Source: Gorsachius magnificus
Taxonomy: Eukaryota; Chordata; Aves; Pelecaniformes; Ardeidae
Assembly: GCA_034008185.1 (NCBI GenBank)
Contig: CM067084.1
Location: 8,265,385-8,329,384, forward strand
Reading direction: 5' to 3'
Length of the DNA stretch: 64,000 nt
Position numbers and translations under genes: made by a program. The notes under the pieces were generated by a model. It was not told the origin of the DNA and searched no databases. It saw nothing but the letters and a program-made list of their open reading frames with translations. How positions within the stretch are numbered: position 1 is the stretch's first letter; every line of letters starts with the position of its first letter. Shown here piece by piece: positions 59,852-64,000 of this stretch.

Positions 59852-62733
59852 AGGGCTTTGAAATTTCAAGCAAGGAAACAAGGCAGCTGAATTACAGACA
59901 GGGCGCACAGCTGAGTATCAACCATTATTTTCAGCCCCGAATATAATGATCTGAGCATGAATAGCACTTTTCATCCCAGAAGCTGAAGTGGCTTACAGGT
60001 ACTAATGAATTACCTCCCTCGCTGATAGAGATAGTTTATTATTGCATATGGGGTCTGGGGAAGATAGAGATACCAAGAAATGAGTTTGTTCCCAATGGCA
60101 GGGAGCAGAGCGGAGTAACAGCTGAGAGGGCTGCGTGTGCGGTGCTGAATCCTTGCCGCTTTTCTGAAAAGTGTTTTCTATTCTTTCATAGCACGTCTTT
60201 GATTAAATAAAAAAAAAAAAAAAATATGCTTTCTCACATGTCCAACTGTAATAAGGGTCATGTGAGGTATAGGATGGCCCTTGCTGGCCAGCAGATGAGG
60301 GTTTTTTTTTCCTATGCATGACCCGGGCGGTGCATTATAGACATTTACAGCTTTGTAAAGTGAGTACAAAATGAGCCTAAGGCACTGTGACCGCAGCATT
60401 TTTGCTTGTTACTCAATGAGGCAGAAGGCAAGGTCAAGCTTTTCTAGAATTGCAGTCGTTTTTCAGAAATTGTTTTATTTTTTATTGCTGCTGTGAGGTA
60501 TACCAATAAAGCCAACCTAAGCACAGAGGAATTTCAACACTGTATCTACCCTAAAATCTTTAAATTTGCTTTAAACTCTCACTCATAAGGAACACAAAAG
60601 CCTACTCCATTGTGAACTTTCTAGACTGTTGTGGGGTACAATTACGCTTTTCTCAGACCTGGTCGGCTGAGGACCCTGTGACTGAGCTCTCAGTACGAAG
60701 TAAAGAAAATAGCCAGTGCCAGGACTAGGCTCAACCTGCCTTGGTTTTGGAGAATTTGGGGGAGAAAGATGAGAAAAACAGAAAGCCAAGGAGGGAAGAG
60801 CCTGTTGCCGTCAGTGTTTATGCTGCAGAGGTTATGGCTAGCGTCTTTGCCAAAGCCTCAGGTCCACAATTTGATGTTCCTTTTAATAATTTCTAAACAG
60901 ACAAGCGCAGTGCATTGGCCTAAAGTCCTGGCTCACCTATATTTTCTTACAGCATCCATGAGCAAATCTGAATTACCACATAGGTATGTACATCTAGAGA
61001 TGTATAGGCACATATATATATAAATATACGTATGCACACAGACACGTGTGTGCGTAGAAGGATTTTCTGCAGTCTTCCAAGTCCCAACTTAGCATCTGTT
61101 GGCTCTGCCTGCACCAAGGTTTAACAAAAAATAGGTCTGTGCTTTGCAAGAATGCTGCCTTCATAAAAGTTATGTGTTAAATGAAATTTAGCTCGTTAAT
61201 TTTATTTCCATGTTACAGCGCAGAGAAGGGCAGTGGCAAGCAGCATTCTCTTGATGGAAAAATCCAAATAGGTTGGGAAAATACACATTTCCGAGCTTTG
61301 AGAATCTGTTTACGGACTGTGGGGAATATAAAATAACATGTATTTATTGAAAAGGTCTTGATGGAGTCTTTTTGAAAGCCTATGCCTGAAATAGTCTCTG
61401 CATTTCAGAACCAGAGCACTTTGTGATTTGCTTCCTCGGGACAGAGCCTATCATACCTCCCAACAGCAACCTATTTTTGCAGAGGGAAAGAAATGTTAAA
61501 TGCCATGACTTCTAGACTGGGAACTTAGTTCAGCTAACATCAGGTTTACGACCTAGAATGGAGGTAAATGGCCAAACCCGATCAACACCCCATTAATCTA
61601 AGGATGATCAAGTAACATTGTATTTGGCAAAGCCACAAATAACCATGTAATAACTTTGTAATTCTATGGTAATTTCTTACACATGGTTATTGATGCCCTG
61701 TAAAATAGTGTGTTACCAATAATCCCATATTACCTCTCTGCTCTTAAATATAAGGTCACTGACAGACCATGACTGTTTAATGTACTTTCAGTCTCAAACA
61801 GAAATCTTATACAATGGTTATAAAAATGAACCTTAGCGGGTGACCCTCTTTGCTCTTCTTTATTTTTTTTTTTCCTCAGAACATATCACATATACATCAG
61901 TGGGACTCTAGATGGATTGTGGGGTATTAGACTTATTTATATTTTTTATCCTTTCCACTTTTCACCTACCTACAATTAGGGGGTTTAACAAAGAGTTGGA
62001 TGGTGTAGGTTGTACCCATTTTCAAGGGTAGAGACTGAGGACCTAGTTAGTGAGGCAAGCGACTCCTGTACCGGGAGTCAAACCACCCCAAACCCTATCA
62101 ACACCCCAGTACTGGTCCACGCACCTTCAGCTCATTTGGAGTGTCGGTTGCTGGTGAGCTGATAAGAACCTCTGGATGCTCCCATTCTAACCTCCTACCA
62201 TAAAGGCACCTGGAAACCAGCTGAGTGCTGGAAAGACCCCTCAGAACAGGGGGTGAAGGCACAGAGACTTGCCTACAAGATGAACTAGTGTGCTGCTAGA
62301 TTTGTGGCTCTCAGCCCTGGACCTTATTGGACTGAAAATCACTAATTTTTAACAGAAACCTTTCTCTTCTACCTGTGTACAGCGAAACCTGTATTCCTCT
62401 GCAAGTTACTGTTTTTCTATGGAAGAATTTTTAAGTCTTTCTACATAGTGGATCTCAGTCACACTCTATTTTTTTCCTGCATTCTTGTTAGAAAAGATTG
62501 AAAGAAGAGATGAATTCTAACTTTAATCCCTGGTCTTAAATACTCTTAAAATTACAAAACATTTGGAACTGAATTTACTCTGTATTTCAGGGCTAACCCT
62601 CTTGTCTTGGTAAATCAGACATTGGAAAATATGTATCTGGAGTCAAATTTGATTTTGGCAATTTATATGTAGCTCTAATTAGGAATATCAAATGAATTGG
62701 CAACACGGCCACAGAAAGCTCAATATTGCACTA
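59852..62733. other. Non-genic DNA with possible MIR relics
   Basis: No gene seen. Two stretches resemble antisense MIR: 59950-60115 ('tagcacttttcatc' then 'aaatgagtttgttcccaatg' and 'gcagggagcagagc') and 61400-61500 ('agagcactttgtgattt' then 'tgcagagggaaagaaatg' and 'catgacttctag'). A16 lies at 60209-60224. A purine-pyrimidine alternating tract (CATATATATA then ACGTATGCACAC) covers about 61008-61056. A TTTCCTCAG acceptor-like site at 61879 has no good donor. Confidence 0.45.
61008..61056. repeat. Alternating purine-pyrimidine tract
   Basis: ATATATATA, then TACGTATGCACACA, then ACACGTGTGTGCGT, nearly all alternating purine and pyrimidine. Such sequence favours left-handed DNA and is a likely microsatellite-type polymorphism. 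Confidence 0.75.
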
Positions 62734-62964
62734 TTAAAATGGATGTGGAGGTTTGCCATTGACTGCAAGGAGAGTAGGATCAGGCATAGAGTCAAGAAAC
62801 ACGCTCCGTTCCCAGCGCTGGGGCAGGTCTGACAACGTGCTGGGCACCTCGGAGCCGCCGCTCAGCATCCCCTCGGCTTCGACCTGTAACAAATCCACAG
62901 TCTGAGGCAAGGAAACGCTTGCACGCTTTAAACTCTTATTTTCTTCTTTCACTGACGTATGGTT
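62734..62964 (-). other. Candidate coding exon (possibly last exon)
   Basis: On the minus strand an acceptor-like TTTCCCAATCTCAG ends at 62965. It is followed by 76 open codons and a TAA stop at 62734-62736, with no start required. The reading begins NHTSVKEENKSLKRASV, continues SLPQTVDLLQ, and includes EVPSTLSDLPQRWERS. The beginning is charged and coiled-coil-like; the rest is Ser/Pro-rich and probably disordered. The middle of the segment keeps many CpGs, unusual for this AT-rich neighbourhood and compatible with selection. Internal GT positions are weak as donors, so a terminal exon is the simplest reading. I do not recognise the protein, no polyadenylation signal is obvious just downstream, and no partner exon is seen. 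Chance is a real alternative. Confidence 0.33.
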
Positions 62965-64000
62965 CTGAGATTGGGAAAGTTATTTTTACGTCTGTAATTC
63001 ATCAGGGTTGGTATGTTTTGTACAGCAGGGCAGCAAAATTTAATTGTGGTTATTATCATTCCTGCGCAGAGGAGATGTGTAACAGGGGTTCTATAACCCT
63101 CTCCAAGAAGCTGTTGAGGACAAGAGCGGGTCAGCCTTTTTGGAAAAACAAACAATAAAAAAAGTGCTACAAGGTGGAAGGTGAATCCCAAGAATAGTAA
63201 CCTTCCTCTACGCACAGACAAAACCAGCACAGAGACCCCACCAACAGGACCCTCCTGTAAACACCCCGAGCCATCTCCCGAGCCCGCAGAGCGGGGTGCT
63301 TAACGATTCGCTTGCAAGGGGGACACATCTGCAGGATCGGGCCCCTGTCAGCTTCGTATTCTCTTTGGCCTGGGTACAATTAGCATACGACTGGGCTTCC
63401 TTTCACCAGCCGTGATTGCCAGGTAACCAAGCCGAGGGGAAAATAGAGCCCTCTGTGCCTAGAAATAGCAGAGGGTTCCCCTGGCCATAAAACCTGCTGG
63501 GAGCCCCATACACTGGGCTGCACTGGGTGCTAATGAGGAAGAGCAACATCTCCATCTCTGGCTTGACGCGATGCTCTTCAAAATGCGCTTCTGAATTTAA
63601 TTAGTTTTTAGAAGTCTGTTTATGTATTCTGTATACAGCTGTGGAGCACAAGGAATCGTGTGGTTTCTGTGACCTTTTCTTGCTCCTTGCCGTGTTTTCT
63701 CCGATGCTGCCTTTCAGCCTCTCCTTTCACCCCGTCACGTTACCACGTGCATTGTTCACATCCCTTAAAGACTCAGTTTGGGATGCAGATGTTATTTACA
63801 TGTTTTACAAGCTCTTAATGTATCTTTGGTACCAATAGGAAAATCATAAAACTACTTTCTAGTGTTGCTGACTGGGGTGTAGATGGTCTTGTCCCTCCGT
63901 GGCATGGAAATCCCTGTTGACCCTCAGCGTGGTTGACAGCGTTCATTCTTTACACAGACCCTTATTAAAGAGCTTTTGACTTGGGTGTTGGTAGACCAGA
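62965..64000. other. Non-genic DNA with possible regulatory patch
   Basis: No gene seen. The stretch 63400-63640 combines a palindromic ATTGCCAGGTAACC (63415-63428, RFX X-box-like), several TAAT-type homeodomain words (TTAGCATA, CTAATGAG, TTTAATTAG) and scattered CpGs. This is what a conserved enhancer could look like, but no alignment is available. Confidence 0.4.
63415..63428. promoter_or_regulatory. RFX X-box-like palindrome
   Basis: ATTGCCAGGTAACC read on the minus strand is GGTTACCTGGCAAT. It is two RFX half-sites (GTTACC and GGCAAT) with a one-base spacer, close to the GTTRCC-NN-GGYAAC consensus. A single motif match has little weight without conservation or binding data. Confidence 0.25.

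Noticed and set aside
60209..60224. A16 run after ATTAAATA, considered as the tail of a processed pseudogene
   Set aside because: No cDNA-like sequence is recognisable upstream and no flanking duplication is visible.
61860..61879. T-rich tract ending TTTCCTCAG, possible splice acceptor
   Set aside because: No donor nearby and stops in the following frames.
62060..62105. tRNA-like GGTTTGACTCCC (minus strand) with a small GACTCC/GGAGTC hairpin
   Set aside because: No A-box at the correct distance and no cloverleaf; insufficient for a tRNA or SINE call.
1..64000. CRISPR arrays, operons, phage or plasmid features, rRNA genes
   Set aside because: No regularly spaced repeats, no ribosome-binding-site-led gene clusters and no rRNA-like sequence; the CR1 content shows a vertebrate genome.

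Overview
The window looks like a piece of a bird genome, most likely a large intron or an intergenic gene desert. The main evidence is seven confident CR1 LINE fragments. Five of them reach the CR1 3' terminus, and those mostly end in the ATTCTRTG-type octamer that marks avian CR1; a sixth (14247-14763) keeps 3'-proximal sequence but stops before the octamers. The rest of the repeat content is sparse and old: MIR/CORE-SINE relics and a palindromic repeat I associate with sauropsid genomes. I see no Alu, B1 or L1 and no bacterial organisation. Base composition is AT-leaning with a few GC-rich patches, and stops occur throughout all six frames. The CR1 types resemble those of non-galliform neognath birds, but the species cannot be named from this sequence.

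No protein-coding gene, rRNA, tRNA, CRISPR array or operon can be supported. Reading frames up to 170 codons occur, but this is about what chance gives in 64 kb, and most lie in GC-rich patches that are open on both strands. Two short segments do look like exons: 6152-6227 on the plus strand (strong splice sites at both ends, one open frame) and 62734-62964 on the minus strand (acceptor followed by 77 open codons with many CpGs). Both are hypotheses.

Layout. 1-13 kb holds an old MIR relic at 1500-1750, the 6.2 kb exon candidate, a CR1 3' end at 8543, and CpG-containing patches near 9.7 and 11.7 kb that may be conserved non-coding sequence. 13-22 kb holds four CR1 fragments, including an internally deleted copy with recognisable reverse transcriptase sequence (14247-14763). 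22-46 kb holds MIR relics at 25.9 and 45.8 kb, a small palindromic repeat at 25.2 kb, and a highly eroded CR1 ORF2 fossil at 28.6-29.2 kb. 47-48 kb contains a decayed Ty3/Gypsy-type pol fragment (RT-RNase H connection), an uncommon relic for a bird. 51-60 kb holds a CR1 3' end, three more copies of the palindromic repeat, and the youngest-looking CR1 (59477-59851), which still encodes an unbroken ORF2 C-terminus. 62-64 kb holds the minus-strand exon candidate and a patch with homeodomain-like and RFX-like sites.

I found no new multi-gene system. The observations most worth checking are the Gypsy pol relic, the two exon candidates, the dispersed palindromic repeat family and the candidate conserved non-coding patches.
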